Part shown: piece by piece, positions 1 through 10,207 of the stretch
How positions within the stretch are numbered: position 1 is the stretch's first letter
How the letters are laid out: every line of letters starts with the position of its first letter
Origin: Callorhinus ursinus
Lineage: Eukaryota; Chordata; Mammalia; Carnivora; Otariidae
Direction: 5' to 3'
NCBI RefSeq assembly: GCF_003265705.1
Contig: NW_020312785.1
Location: 19,682,968-19,746,967, forward strand
DNA length: 64,000 nt
Made by a program: the position numbers and the translations under genes
Notes under the pieces: generated by a model
Seen by the model: the letters and a program-made list of their open reading frames with translations, nothing else
What the model was told of the DNA's origin: nothing
Database searches by the model: none

Positions 1-159
1 TGCAACAACCCAGGCAAGAGATAACAGAGTTTAGACTGGGCTAGTAGCAGTAGAGACGAATTAGAGATTATCAGAATGATGAGGTGAAACTATGTCCATG
101 TAGCTTCCAGCAAAGTGGAGGAAATCTTTCCAGAAGGGAATGGTTATGAGTGATAAACA

Positions 160-300
160 TTACTTAGTTTCCCCACTGTGTCCTGGTCACCACGGCATCC
201 TCAGCACCTGGCACAAATGTATGGCATATGGTGAGTGCTTGATACATGTTTGTTCAGAGAAAGACAAAAGAAAGGAAGAAAAAGAAAGAATGAATAAACT
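160..300 (+). repeat. LINE L2 3' end fragment
   Basis: The words AGCACCTGGCACAAA, GGTGAGTGCTTGATACATG and a GAATGAATAAA end match the familiar 3' end of L2 (cagcacctggcacagtgcc... ggtgctcaataaatg... gaatgaatga) in sense orientation. The apparent splice donor GGTGAGTG at about 228 is part of this repeat and should not be read as an exon end. The first 160 bases show nothing recognisable. Confidence 0.55.
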
Positions 301-1622
301 TTCCAAGCCTTTAGTGGAAAGAAAAAAAATCTCTGATTCTTCTCTACCACTCAAAATGCAGAAATCCTTTGCTGAGCTTTGATAGAAAATAGCTTTAAAA
401 CTGAATGTAGTTTGATGATTAATTGACTGATTTGTGTAATGACTACTTCCAGTATCGGGCTGAAAAGGATACTGAGGCCTGCTCTGGGATCTGTGAAAGA
501 AAGAACCATGTTCCTTTAATGCTGTCTGCTATTGATATGCAGAATAGAGAAGGGGATGGAATGAGCATCACATACAGCATCTTTTATAAATTGTTATAAT
601 CACCTATGCTGCATTGTGACAGAGTCTGTCTACCATCTCTGAAAGTTTTTGTTTACTTTTTAAAAATCTGTTTACTTATTTTTTGCCTAACTATACTTGT
701 ATTATATGTGCTCAGATATTTTGAGCTACACACACATTTTGTTATTGTTGTTTTTGTCCCAACTAGAATTATCACTATTAAGAACATGATAGTTCAGTCT
801 ACATCAATGACTTTCTTTTTGACCACATTATCTGTTGCATTATCTTATAACAGATTTAAAAAAATGGTTAACTCATTTTTTCCAAGTGAAAATAGTAAAT
901 TGGGACAGATTCAAGGATCTCTGAACTTTTATTGCTTTCCAAAAGTACTATTTTTGGATTGAGATCAACACCTATTTGTTCTACAATCCTACCCCACTAC
1001 TGAGCCCCCTTTCCCAACCCTTTTCCTACCTCCATAAAAACTTCTACTTCACCAATGATCTAAACTTAACTCCTCTCCCTATAGTATAGAGATTCTCAAT
1101 CCTATTCCATAGACAGAAAACCCCTATGAGTGCTGAAAAAGGTGTTTTTTTTTTTCTTTCATTTTGTGTCTTCAGGGATCTCTAAAGAACTGAGTGTGTA
1201 TTTGGCCCTTAAAAGTTCAGAAGTTCAGACAGCCATCTGAACCTTTGACTACATTCTATCAACATAGCTAACATCCAGTGTTAATTCCCTCTGTCATTAA
1301 AAGATGACATTAATTGCTCCCAAATTTCCAGATGCAAGAAGACTAAGAGAAGCATGCAAAACTAATTCCCATCAGCCCCCGAATACCAAAACTCAACAGA
1401 AAATCCCAGGAGAAAATCATTAAGTCCTTGGCAGCCTTCATTTGCCCCAGTGCAACAATGTTGAGAGTAAAATGATGAAATTCAGGGCAAAAATATGCCA
1501 CCATACTGCTCCTGCTTGGGGCTATACTGGTAATTCAACAGTTCAGAAGAATAACAGTGAATGAAAATTTATTTGAATAAGAAATAGAGAAAATACATGT
1601 GAAGTAAAATGTAAAGAAACCA
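301..1622. other. unassigned non-coding sequence
   Basis: AT-rich sequence with no interspersed repeat that I recognise with confidence. The open frame at 606-962 is rich in Phe, Leu and Ile with no domain pattern and looks like a chance frame. A pseudo-exon at about 1451-1528 (AG before, GTAATT after) is open in one frame but fits nothing nearby. Confidence 0.4.
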
Positions 1623-2051
1623 TGCTAAAACCTTCTGGTGCTTACCCTTATCTGGTTATCCTCCTCTTCCTGCCACAAAGGGGGAAATCACATTTCTCTG
1701 CCCTTACCAACAGGCTGGACCATGTGACCAGTTCCTGGAAAAATATTATAAGAAGATGGGATATGTGTTTTCACTTCCAGGCCAGAGCATTTAATTGCTG
1801 CTGTGAGCATTCTTTTTCTGTGCTGCGCTGACCAAGAGATTTCAGGCTCCAGATGACACGGCTACAGAATGGTGGCGACTAGATCACTGGAGACCACTGA
1901 GTGGCTGCTATGGGCAACAGTTGCTCTAGAGAGTCATCAGAAAATCATAGCAGGGTTTACATGCGCAAGAAATAAATGTCTGCTGTGTTAAACCACTGAG
2001 ATTTGAGGCTTGCTCTCCTAGCATAACCTGGTCTATCCTGATTAATGTAGC
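1623..2051 (+). repeat. probable old ERVL/MaLR-type LTR
   Basis: The 3' part reads AATAAATGTCTGCTGTGTT, then AACCACTGAGATTTGAGG, and ends in CCTATCCTGATTAATGTAG. This is the AATAAA signal and terminal pattern typical of old mammalian ERVL or MaLR LTRs in sense orientation. The exact family (MLT1, MLT2 or other) cannot be fixed by eye. The 69-codon open frame inside it is not a gene. Confidence 0.45.
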
Positions 2052-3000
2052 AACCTTAGGGAAATTGTTAATTTCTTATCAAGTCCAACAGTTCTACCAG
2101 GTTTTGGATGGTTGCATCCAATACTAAAAAGTTATGAGAAGCCAAAATAAATAATAATAATGTACATCTATTCCCCTGAGCATGGCTTGGTTCTGCCTAG
2201 GTGAGTTTGGAATGAACTACCCTACGTGTGGGGGTGATTTCAAATACCCTGCCTCATTTTTTTAAGTCAAGTTTATTGAAGTATAATTCACATATGGTAG
2301 AATTTACCCTTTTAAAACATGTAGTTTTATAAATCTTGATGAATCTACACAGATATGGAAATACTATTTCCATCCAGATATGGATGGACTATCTCTATGA
2401 CTCCAAATTTTTCCTTGTATTCCTTTGCAGTTAATCCTCTTCCTCCCCACCCCCAACCCCCAGCAATCACTATTTTGCTTTATGTCCCTTTAATTTTGTT
2501 CTTTCCAAATAGTCATATAAATGGAATCACACAGTTTAAGTCTTTTGTATCTGGCTTCTTTCAGTTAGCTTAATGTTTCTGAGGTCCGTCCACATTGCTA
2601 CATTAAATAGTTCATTTCTTTTTACTACTTAGTGGCACTTGGGTGTATGGAGTTATCACAATTTGTTTATCAGTCCCCTGCTGATGGACATTTGGGTTGT
2701 TTTTACTTTGGGGCAGTTATGAACAAAAAAGTCTATGAACATTCACATTCAGGTTTTTTTGTGGACATGTATTTTCATTACTCTTAGGTAAATACTTAGA
2801 AGAGGTGTTGCTTGGTCATATGGTAGGTGTTTCTTTTTCAAACCTATGCTTCAAATTGGTTATACCATTTTGCATTGCCACTAGCAAAACGTGTAAGAGT
2901 TCCAGCTGCCCCACATCCTTATCAGCACCTTGTGTTATCAGTTTAAAACATTTTATCAACTCTGGAATGTGTGTGGTAGTATTTTACTTTAAATTTTTTT

Positions 3001-3187
3001 TTAAGATTTTATTTATTTGAGAGAGAGAGAATGAGATAGAGAGAGAGAGCATGAGAAGAGGGAGTCAGAGGGAGGAGCAGACTCCCTGCTGAGCAGGGAG
3101 CCCGATGTGGGACTCGATCCTGGGACTCCAGGATCATGACCTGAGCTGAAGGCAGTCACTTAATGAACTGAGCCACCCAGGCTCCCT
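3001..3187 (-). repeat. CAN-SINE, antisense, inserted in L1
   Basis: Starts with the reversed tail AAGATTTTATTTATTTGAGAG and ends with the reversed head GAGCCACCCAGGCTCCC. The flanking TSD is about 15 bp, TTTACTTTAA followed by T-rich sequence, on both sides (about 2983 and 3187). The host L1 resumes exactly after it. Confidence 0.92.
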
Positions 3188-3329
3188 TTACTTTAATTTT
3201 TAATTGGTATTTCCCTAATGACTAATAGTGTTGAAAACCTTTCTATGTACCTACTTACCATTTGAATCTCTTCCTTGGTGAGTTGCTTATTGAAATTTTT
3301 TGCTCATTTTTAAAAATTTGGTTTTGTTT

Positions 3330-3523
3330 GGGATAAGCCTGGGTGGCTTAGTCAGTTAAGCGTCTGCCTTTGGCTCAGGTGATGATCCTAGAGTCCTGGG
3401 ATCGAGTCCCACATTGGGCTCTTGGCTCAGCGGGGAGCCTGCTTCTCCCTCTCCCTCTGCTCTTCCCCCTGCTTGTGTGCTCTCTCACTCTCTCTCTGAC
3501 AAATAAATAAATAAAATATTTTT
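3330..3523 (+). repeat. CAN-SINE, sense, inserted in L1
   Basis: The tRNA-like head GCCTGGGTGGCTTAGTCAG is followed by a CT-rich block and the tail AAATAAATAAATAAAAT. The TSD is TAAAAATTTGGTTTTGTTT (3311-3329) against TAAAAATCTGGTTTTATTT (3524-3542), two mismatches in 19. Confidence 0.92.
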
Positions 3524-3842
3524 TAAAAATCTGGTTTTATTTATTATTCAGTTACAGTATTCTAGATATCCTAGATAATGTATTCTAGACATAAATTCCT
3601 CATCAGGTATGTGTTTACTGCAACATTTTTCTAGTCAGATAAACTCAGGTTGAAAGGATGTTCTGAAGAGTAAGAATATGAAAGGGCAGGGGTAGAGTGC
3701 AGGTCTGAGAAAGAATTGAGGTGAATTTTATCCCTTTGCCTTGGGAAGAAGAACAATGCACAGAGGAAATATATATAACCTCATGCTTTCTTATGTACAA
3801 ATGGTATAACTTCCCTATCATCTTTCTTCTCTACTTTTATAG

Positions 3843-3924
3843 ACAACTTGAGGCGGACTCCAGCTACATGCTCCAAATCCCTCAAGACTTTGTCCCAGTT
3901 CAGTGGGTCTTAAAGACTGCTTTG
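3843..3924 (+). CDS. putative internal coding exon A of an unidentified gene (82 bp)
   Basis: Seen: a pyrimidine-rich acceptor (TTCTTCTCTACTTTTATAG) precedes 3843 and a good donor (TTG|GTAGGT) follows 3924. The exon starts with one base completing a codon, then gives 27 uninterrupted codons beginning QLEADSSYMLQ and ending VQWVLKTAL, and ends in phase 0. Another forward frame is stopped by TAG or TGA. The intron side is unique sequence with no repeat overlap. Its phase-0 end matches exon B (4496), and B, C and D continue in frame. Inferred: it is an internal exon of a multi-exon gene whose earlier exons lie upstream, since I find no upstream partner of the right phase in the window. I do not recognise the protein and assign no function. 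A chance pseudo-exon remains possible, but the phase agreement with three more exons argues against it. Confidence 0.6.
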
Positions 3925-4495
3925 GTAGGTACTCTTTTGTACAAACATATGATTAAAGGATTTCAGCATTTTCTCTCCCTATTATGTTATTCTTGCTTGA
4001 AGAGCTTAATAAAATTATATTTGATTATGATGGATCTTTGAAAAAACTAGCTTAGTAAATAGAAAAAAACTGCTTATCTTCTGGAAATTTTGCCTGCAGT
4101 ACTAAATTTAAATTGGCGGTTTTGGGGGTGCCTGGGTGGTACAGTTGGTTAAGTGTTTGACTCTTGGTTTGGGCTCAGGTCATGATCTCTGGGTTGTGAG
4201 ATGTAGCCTCACATCAGGCTCCATGCTTAGCATGGAGTCTGCATAAGATTCTCCATCCCTCTCCTTTAGCCCTGTACTCACTCCCTCTCTCTCTAAAATA
4301 AATAAATAAAAATTTAAAAAAATTGGTAGTTTTCCTTAGAATCAAAGGGGTTCATCACAAAAACAGCTTTGAAACAAGAATGAAGATCATTCAGGTTTGT
4401 TTTTTCTTTTTCAAGGATATTTTGTAATTTGATTCTGAAAATTTTGGTAGCCTTGTTTTCTACCTTACTTAATTTTTTTTTTTTTTTTTTTACAG
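3925..4495 (+). other. putative intron A-B
   Basis: About 570 bp between candidate exons A and B. It opens with GTAGGT and closes with a long T tract and TACAG. A sense CAN-SINE occupies 4124-4317 and the rest is unique AT-rich sequence. Confidence 0.45.
4124..4317 (+). repeat. CAN-SINE, sense (older subtype)
   Basis: Head GGGGGTGCCTGGGTGGTACAG and tail AAATAAATAAATAAAAATTT. The diverged TSD is AAATTGGCGGTTTT on the left against AAATTGGTAGTTTT on the right, two mismatches, so the insertion is fairly old. Confidence 0.9.
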
Positions 4496-4531
4496 ATCCT
4501 TTCTAGGTTTAAACATTATTACCCTTCTGAG
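4496..4531 (+). CDS. putative 36-bp micro-exon B
   Basis: Seen: a run of about 19 T then TACAG forms a very strong acceptor, and the donor is GAG|GTAAAT. The exon is exactly 12 codons (ILSRFKHYYPSE), open and phase 0 to phase 0, so including or skipping it would not disturb the frame. It directly follows exon A in phase. It adds a short hydrophobic and basic, tyrosine-containing piece between A's VLKTAL and C's charged EWKRKEEK. Inferred: a constitutive or alternatively used micro-exon of the same gene. At this length the coding evidence is weak on its own and rests on the splice sites and phase match. RNA reads across 3924-4496 and 4531-10168 would settle it. Confidence 0.5.
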
Positions 4532-5354
4532 GTAAATAACAGACTAGTAAAGGAGTTTTAATACATTGTAATTTTCCATGTAATGTATGCATTTTTGCTC
4601 AGTATCTTTTTAGTTAAGAAAAGCTGCACTCAAAAAGTTCATTTTAGTATGTCATTGATAATATTTACAATAATACTGTTACACTGCATTTATCATTTAT
4701 GAATATTGAGATAGAGAGTTTTTTCCCCACTGGAGTTGATAAACATGTTAAGATTAAGACATTAATCATTGAAACGCCACCCTAAAAACTGCATTCAAAA
4801 ACATTTTTTAAATATGTATATATATACTGTACATATTATATATATACATATATATATATAGTGTGGTCAAACAGTATTAAAGGAAAATTATTCATTTCAT
4901 AAAATTTAAATATCATCAACTCTTCAACGGAGCTCTATTTCCATGAGGGAGCACTGCATTCTCTTTACCCTGTTTGATTCTTACACACAAAATAATCCCC
5001 CTTCCCTTTCTTTAACTCATATAATGATTTTTAAGGTCTCTATTCTGTGGCAACAAAATTCATCTCTGTGTAATGTCAATATGACTTAATATATAATGAA
5101 AGTAGTGATTAAAATAGAGCTTATAAAATGCAGAAGATATGATCCCCAAAGCCAATAAAAACAAGCCAAGAAATGAAAAGTAAGACCTGCAGAGAATTTC
5201 TGTTGTTCAAGTTTTTTATTTCTTAACAGAGTAGAAGAAATTATATGCAGCCTCTTTGGTTCAGGACATTGAAGTCTTTAGGGACCTGGGTCAAATCAAA
5301 TAAAAATGGACATGAGAAAAGTAAATCAATAGCAGCTTTACAGTGTTACTGCTT
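4532..5354. other. AT-rich unassigned sequence with a TA repeat
   Basis: No confident interspersed repeat. At 4812-4861 there is an alternating TA/TATATG tract. In the gene model this is the first part of the 5.6-kb intron between exons B and C. Confidence 0.4.
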
Positions 5355-5590
5355 TAGCAGTGAGAGTTATTCTTTAGTAAGTACCTACTATATGCCAGGC
5401 CCTATACTTTATGCTTTACACGTATTGACTAATTTAATCCTTACAACAGTACAATGAAATTGATACCATTAGGCCCATTTTATAGATTAGGAGACCAAGA
5501 TCACACAGTAAGTATCAGAGTTAGAGTTACACCCCAGCAGTTGAGCTACCAAACTCATGATTTTATCCAGTATGCTATGCTACCTCTCAA
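5355..5590 (-). repeat. MIR SINE, antisense
   Basis: The order CCTACTATATGCCAGGC, TTACACGTATTGACTAATTT, CCCATTTTATAGATTAGGAG, AAGATCACACAGTAAGT is the reverse complement of the MIR core and 3' part. It is old and diverged, and the GTAAGT words inside it are not splice donors. Confidence 0.7.
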
Positions 5591-5850
5591 GTTAATTAGT
5601 AGCTCAAAATAATCTTCCATGATAATTTATTATTTATTATTATTTAGTATGGTTAGCTGGAACTTTATAAGAAACTGGATTTCTGTTTTCAGAGAATTTT
5701 TAGCTAATGGGTCACCTATAAATTGGATCTATAAAATAATTTAAAAGATTTTTTAAAAAAAGACAAACATAGCAAAATTTATAAATCCAAATGTATATTG
5801 TCCTTTTCAGAGTGGTCACCTTGGGAGGTCTTTTATTTATTTATTTATTT

Positions 5851-6007
5851 TAAGATTTTATTTATTTATTCATGAGAGAGAGAGAGGCAGAGGGAGAAGC
5901 AGGCTCCCAAGGAGCAGGGAGCCCAATGTGGGACTCGATCCCAGGACCCTGGGATCATGACCTGAGCCAAAGGCAGACGCTTAACCATCTGAGCCACCCA
6001 GGCGCCC
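5851..6007 (-). repeat. CAN-SINE, antisense
   Basis: Reversed tail TAAGATTTTATTTATTTATT, a GAGAG block, the GGAGCAGGGAGCCCAATG body and the reversed head GAGCCACCCAGGCGCCC. The flanks share a GAGGTCTT-type duplication (about 5825 and 6011). It has a short CT region, and its CCAAGGAGCAGGGAGCC variant is shared with the copy at 51342. Confidence 0.92.
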
Positions 6008-6065
6008 GAAGAGGTCTTATATTTATTGCGGAGATGTTATCATTGCTCAAATTATTTTTACATTC

Positions 6066-6254
6066 TTTTTTTAGAGAGAGAGTGCATGCAAGCTGAGGGT
6101 GGGGAGGGGCAGAAGGAGAGGGAGAGAGAGAATCTGAAGCAGGCTCTACACCCAGTGTGAGAACTCACAGGGCTCGATCTCATGACCCTGAGATCATGAC
6201 CTGAGCCCAAGCCAAGGGTGGGTCATTTAACTGACTGAGCCACCCAGACACCCC
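6066..6254 (-). repeat. CAN-SINE, antisense (diverged)
   Basis: Reversed body with GGGCTCGATCTCATGACCC, ATCATGACCTGAGCCC and GAGCCACCCAGACACCCC. The TSD is a CATTCTTTTTTT-type sequence (about 6060 and 6260). It is more diverged than its neighbour at 5851. Confidence 0.88.
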
Positions 6255-7137
6255 TTTTGCATTCTCTTTTTGAATTGTCTTAGAAAACTGGGTATTTTTT
6301 GAATATTCATAATGGTATAAAGTTAAGTCTTTTAAATGTGGATTTGAATGCTGGAAATACATACATAAAAACCTATTTAGTCAAAATAATATATAATTCC
6401 AAACAAGAATGAATTCTTTTTGTAGCCTAAGCTGGTACTTAACTCCAGGTCGACAATGTCTAGAGAAGGGGGCAATGAGAGTTCTGTGGTTTACTAAGTG
6501 GTGTAGCTTTACTAAGATGACTACAACCTTGAAGGAGCAACTTTTGGTAATGTACTTTCATACATTTTATTAAAACAGACAATAACAACAGCTTGTAGAT
6601 CTGTTCCTAATACCTTGCTTTAACTCATAAGGGGCTTGGATGTTTCTAAATTAATAACAGAACCACTGCTCGGATGCTCCATATTGAACCTAACAGTAGA
6701 AAGGATTGATTAACTACTGTTGCTTATACTTTTCAGTATAAAACAGGTTTTTCTGCAATTTAACTTCATTTATGGATATCATATATATTTCTCTGTCAAA
6801 CTCTGTTACAAAGGAATTCAATTTCTCCTTTCTGATTGAAATGTCCAGACAGCTGCCTATTCTTGAATAACATATAAGTAAACTGGAAAGCACACTCTGA
6901 GCTGTATTCTTTCTTGTCACTTGGTATGGTTGTGCAGACTGCACCATCTAAAATTATGTACGCACTAGGAAAATGTTCCATTTATTCATTATTCTAGGCT
7001 GAAATGAAATAAAACATTTTTTATAATATTTTCAGGGCAACAATGTTAGCCAAAGAAAGCAAAGGTTTGATTTAGATGAATTTTAATGTTTCACTGTAAT
7101 TTCTAATAATCCCATCTAGCAATGTTTGATGTAGAGC
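6255..7137. other. unassigned intron-like sequence
   Basis: No repeat recognised. One open stretch at 6426-6546 has acceptor- and donor-like flanks (TTTTTGTAG before, GTAATG after) but phase 2 to 0, which does not fit between exons B and C. The minus-strand open frames here look like chance. Confidence 0.35.
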
Positions 7138-7340
7138 GGGGTTTCTCAACCAAGAATAATTCTTGACCCTGGGGACATTTGGAAATGTCAAGAAACCTGT
7201 TTTATTGTCATAACTGAGGGGAATGCTTCTGGCATCTAGAGGGCAGAGGCCGGGGATGCTGCTAAACATTCTACAATGAACGGGATAGCTCTTCGCAAGA
7301 AGGAACTATCCAGACCATATGTCAATAGTGTCACGGCTAC
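7138..7340 (+). mobile_element. MER5-like hAT-Charlie non-autonomous DNA transposon
   Basis: Recognisable order: GGGGTTTCTCAACC, GGGGACATTTGGAAATGTC, CTGGCATCTAGAGGGCAGAG, GGGATGCTGCTAAACATTC, CTACAATGAACGGGATAGC, and ATGTCAATAGTG near the end. This matches the MER5A/MER20 type of short hAT-derived elements. It has no coding capacity. Confidence 0.75.
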
Positions 7341-7509
7341 TAATGAAGATGATCACAATATTAGATTAAAATGATTACTGGAGGATATAGACCCAAAATT
7401 AAGGTAGGCAGGTAATTTTTAAAATAAGTTTTTAGACTACCAAATATAATACCCTTCAGCTTTCAAGATTCATTTGGGATGCAGCAAAACTGAGTAGTTC
7501 TAAATCACC

Positions 7510-7944
7510 TGCTGTAGAGAGTTGAACGGTGACTCCGCAACAGGTATGTTTACCTGGAATCTATGGATGTGACCTTTTTTTGGAAAAAGGATCTTTGCAG
7601 ATGTAATTAAATCAAGGCCCTTGGCATGAGATCATCCTGAATTATCTGGGTTGGCCCTACATTCAATGACAAATGTCCTAATAATGCACAGAACAGGTGA
7701 AAGCGCAGGGAAGAAGTCCCCGTGAAGATGGAGGCTGAAACTGGAGCTATGTGGTCATGAGCCAAGGCACCTTAGAGCCACCAGAAGCTGGGAGGGGCAA
7801 GGATTCTCTTCTACAGCCTCTAAAGGAGCACGGCCCTACTGACACTTTGATTTCAGATTTTGGCCTCCAGAACTATAAAAACAAATTTTTATTGTTTTAA
7901 GCCACCAGTTTGCAGTCATACGAGAACCCTAGGCAACTAATACA
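7510..7944 (+). repeat. MLT1-type MaLR LTR, sense
   Basis: Contains GATCTTTGCAGATGTAATTA, GAGATCATCCTGAATTATC, a run encoding the usual GAAGATGGAGGC and GAGCCACCAGAAGCTGG blocks, TTTGGCCTCCAGAACTATAA, TTGTTTTAAGCCACCAG and the end GGCAACTAATACA. These follow the MLT1 LTR order in sense orientation over about 435 bp, including its polyadenylation end. Confidence 0.8.
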
Positions 7945-7973
7945 CCAGTTTTCCCTGATCAAAAATACTCATT

Positions 7974-8175
7974 TTTTTTTTAAAGATTTTATTTATTTAT
8001 TTGAGAGAGAGAATGAGAGAGAGAGAGAGCAAGCACATGAGAGGGGGTAGGGTCAGAGGGAGAAGCGGACTCCCTGCTGAGCGGGGAGCCCGATGCGGGA
8101 CTCGATCCCAGGACTCCAGGATCATGACCCGAGCCGAAGGCAGTCGCCTAACCAACTGAGCCACCCAGGCGCCCC
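7974..8175 (-). repeat. CAN-SINE, antisense, with perfect 15-bp TSD
   Basis: Reversed tail AAAGATTTTATTTATTTATT to reversed head GAGCCACCCAGGCGCCCC. The TSD TCAAAAATACTCATT occurs at 7959-7973 and again at 8176-8190 with no mismatch, so this is one of the younger insertions. The body carries the CAGGACTCCAGGATCATGAC subtype marker. Confidence 0.95.
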
Positions 8176-8204
8176 TCAAAAATACTCATTAAAAACAATA
8201 ACAA

Positions 8205-8324
8205 TGGGAACACCTGGCCAGCTCAGTCAGCATGTAATGCTTCATCTCAGGGTTGTGAGTTCAAGCCCCACCTTGGGCGTGAAGACTATACTTGAGAACA
8301 ACAACAACAACAGCAACAACAATA
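8205..8324 (+). repeat. old CAN-SINE fragment with AAC-repeat tail
   Basis: Diverged head GGGAACACCTGGCCAGCTCAG, then ATCTCAGGGTTGTGAGTTC and AAGCCCCACCTTGGGCG. The CT block is missing, and it ends in an AACAACAAC tract (8297-8321) rather than AATAAA repeats. It is an older tRNA-SINE form. Confidence 0.7.
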
Positions 8325-9663
8325 CCTCTTCATGGATGTAGGAGGCCTGGGATAGTTGGAAAGATCAGAGTGGACCTATCCAGAAATCTTTAGCCCTGCC
8401 AACTGAATGGGCCAAAAGGACTTGTAGGCCAAATCGGTCTCTCTGGGAGCCCTCTACTGGACATTATGTTCAGCCAGACTGAACTGGCCACGAGGGATGA
8501 ACTCTATATAGACACTTGTCCAAATGCCAAGACCAGAACCAAAATACACTTAAAGGTCAAGGCCAGAGAGATGAAGTTTATTAGGACTTTACTCTGCGGC
8601 CTTGATTTCATCTTGAATATGAAGAGCATAGTGCAGTATGTAGCACACCCAGGAAAAAATATGCACTATTGCAAGAGAATTCTTTAAAGATTATATTTTA
8701 CCTGTTTCCTCCCTTTAGAAACAAGAATCACCAGTCTAGCATGGTGAGCCAGAATTCATTCATCCAGCAAATAGTCATTGAGACTATTGTTTTAGAGATC
8801 TGTCCATGGAACCTCAGTAACGGTTTCTTTAACTCAAGACTATGAAGTGGGCAAATGGACCTGTTGATAGTGACTGACCCAAAGATCAATAATGAGAGCT
8901 ATACAGACTTTACCAGGCCTTCTTGGACACGATCAACTCTATGGAAATATGGGCACTGGAGTTTGGCACTCCATTTCTTCTGTGGTAATAAGCTGGTCAT
9001 AATCTTTAACCAGCATGGCTGAAAGAATAGGTTGTTTTCCTATTATTCCTTGCCTTACAAAGTCAGCCTTGGGATATGTGTTTTTTTTAAAGACCTTACT
9101 AATCTAACTTACACTTCATATGCTATTGCTCCAAATGCAGTTTTTAAGTACTTATAGCTGTACTTGATTTTTATAGAGCATTTGTTTTTCTTCACTATTT
9201 CTTAGAAGTTTCTATGTAGGACTGTGAGGTATTCAGTGATACACATACTTCATTTGGTGGCTGTGGCATCAGCCTTCTCATGTCTAGAATGGTGTGGAAG
9301 GGTGCTTTCAATCTTTGGCAGGAAAAGTTACTCCCTCCCCAGGAAGGGATTTGCACATAGATTCACTGTTTCATGCTCACAGATTCATGGTTTTGGTCAA
9401 AAACCTGGGTGCCGTGATGCTTTCTGCGTAACAACATTTACCATCTCCTGAGTACCAAACCAGCCTTCACATTTCGGTGGTGATTCAGGCAAGGGCAGAA
9501 CAGTTTGGTCACTTCACAGCTAACTATTTTCATATGGGATACCAAAGGATTATTAGGTCTTTGGGAGTGACACCAAGGAGTGTGTTTTCGGAAGTCTTCA
9601 TGAACTTGCTCAAAAATGTGAGGAATACATCCTATAATTTCTGCTTTTCAAAAACGCATTAGT
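8325..9663. other. unassigned sequence
   Basis: About 1.3 kb without a repeat I can name and without a convincing exon. The three short open frames here (8466-8687, 9224-9451, 9477-9662) show no domain, no codon pattern and no linked splice sites. Confidence 0.35.
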
Positions 9664-9664
9664 T

Positions 9665-9866
9665 GGGGCACCTGGATGGCTCAGTGTGTTAAGCGTCTGC
9701 CTTCGGCTCAGGTCATGATCCCAGGGTCCTGGGATCCAGCCCCACATTGGGCTCCCTGTTGATTGAGCAGGGAGTCTGCTTGTCCTTCTCCCTCTGCTGC
9801 TCCCCCTGCTTGTGCTCTCGCTCTCTCTCAGTCAAATAAATAAATAAAATCTTCAATAAAAAACTC
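9665..9866 (+). repeat. CAN-SINE, sense
   Basis: Head GGGGCACCTGGATGGCTCAG, B-box-like GGTCCTGGGATCCAGCCCC, CT block, tail AAATAAATAAATAAAATCTT. The TSD is AAAACGCATTAGT against AAAACACATTAGT, one mismatch. Confidence 0.93.
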
Positions 9867-10167
9867 ACGAAAACACATTAGTCTACATATTTTAAAAACC
9901 AAAACAGTATTCTAAGCCTTTTGCAAAGTATGCTTGTAGCCTCAACAGTTCTTATTAGAGTACCTCAGGTTTGCTGCCTATGGGGTAGGCAGTTATTTTT
10001 TCATCGTTATTATTAGCAGAAAGTCGTCTTGATTCATGGTCCAAACCAAATTATCCAGGGATGAATCATTCATACATCAATTTGTCCCTCTTCCTCCTCT
10101 TACCTGCTTTGGACTTACTTTTCTGTTTTTTGTTTTTTTGTGTTTTTTTTCCAGCATCACCTTCCAG

Positions 10168-10207
10168 GAGTGGAAAAGAAAAGAAGAAAAGCCGAAAGAC
10201 AAATCTG
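10168..10207 (+). CDS. putative 40-bp exon C (charged linker)
   Basis: Seen: a long T-rich tract leads to two AG acceptors 13 bp apart, CCAG at 10154 and TTCCAG at 10167. A good donor (CTG|GTAACT) follows 10207. Using 10167 gives 13 codons (EWKRKEEKPKDKS) plus one base, phase 0 to 1. That joins exon B on the left and exon D on the right without a break. Using 10154 gives a 53-bp exon, HHLPGVEKKRRK in phase 0, which ends in phase 2 and runs into TGA a few codons into exon D. Inferred: 10167 is the productive acceptor, encoding a strongly charged Lys/Glu-rich linker. I do not recognise the protein. On its own a Lys/Glu-rich 40-mer in purine-rich DNA is weak evidence; the phase match carries the call. 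Confidence 0.5.

Larger units (their letters stand above)
2262..3640 (-). repeat. LINE L1 3' region, antisense, split by two SINEs
   Basis: The order is the reverse complement of L1 3'UTR and late ORF2. It includes TTGAAGTATAATTCACATAT, a CCCAACCCCC stretch, TGGAATCACACAGTT, TGATGGACATTTGGGTTGTT, GGTCATATGGTAGGTG and TTTCCCTAATGACTAATAG. Many frame breaks make it a dead, fairly old copy. SINEs at 3001-3187 and 3330-3523 landed in it later, each with its own TSD. Confidence 0.85.

Noticed and set aside
1451..1528. Possible upstream exon before A (GCCCCAG before, GTAATT after)
   Set aside because: Ends in phase 1 whereas exon A needs phase 2, and the donor is weak.
6426..6546. Possible extra exon between B and C (acceptor TTTTTGTAG, donor GTAATG, open frame)
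   Set aside because: Its phase 2-to-0 does not fit between B (ends phase 0) and C (starts phase 0); weak acceptor and no further support.
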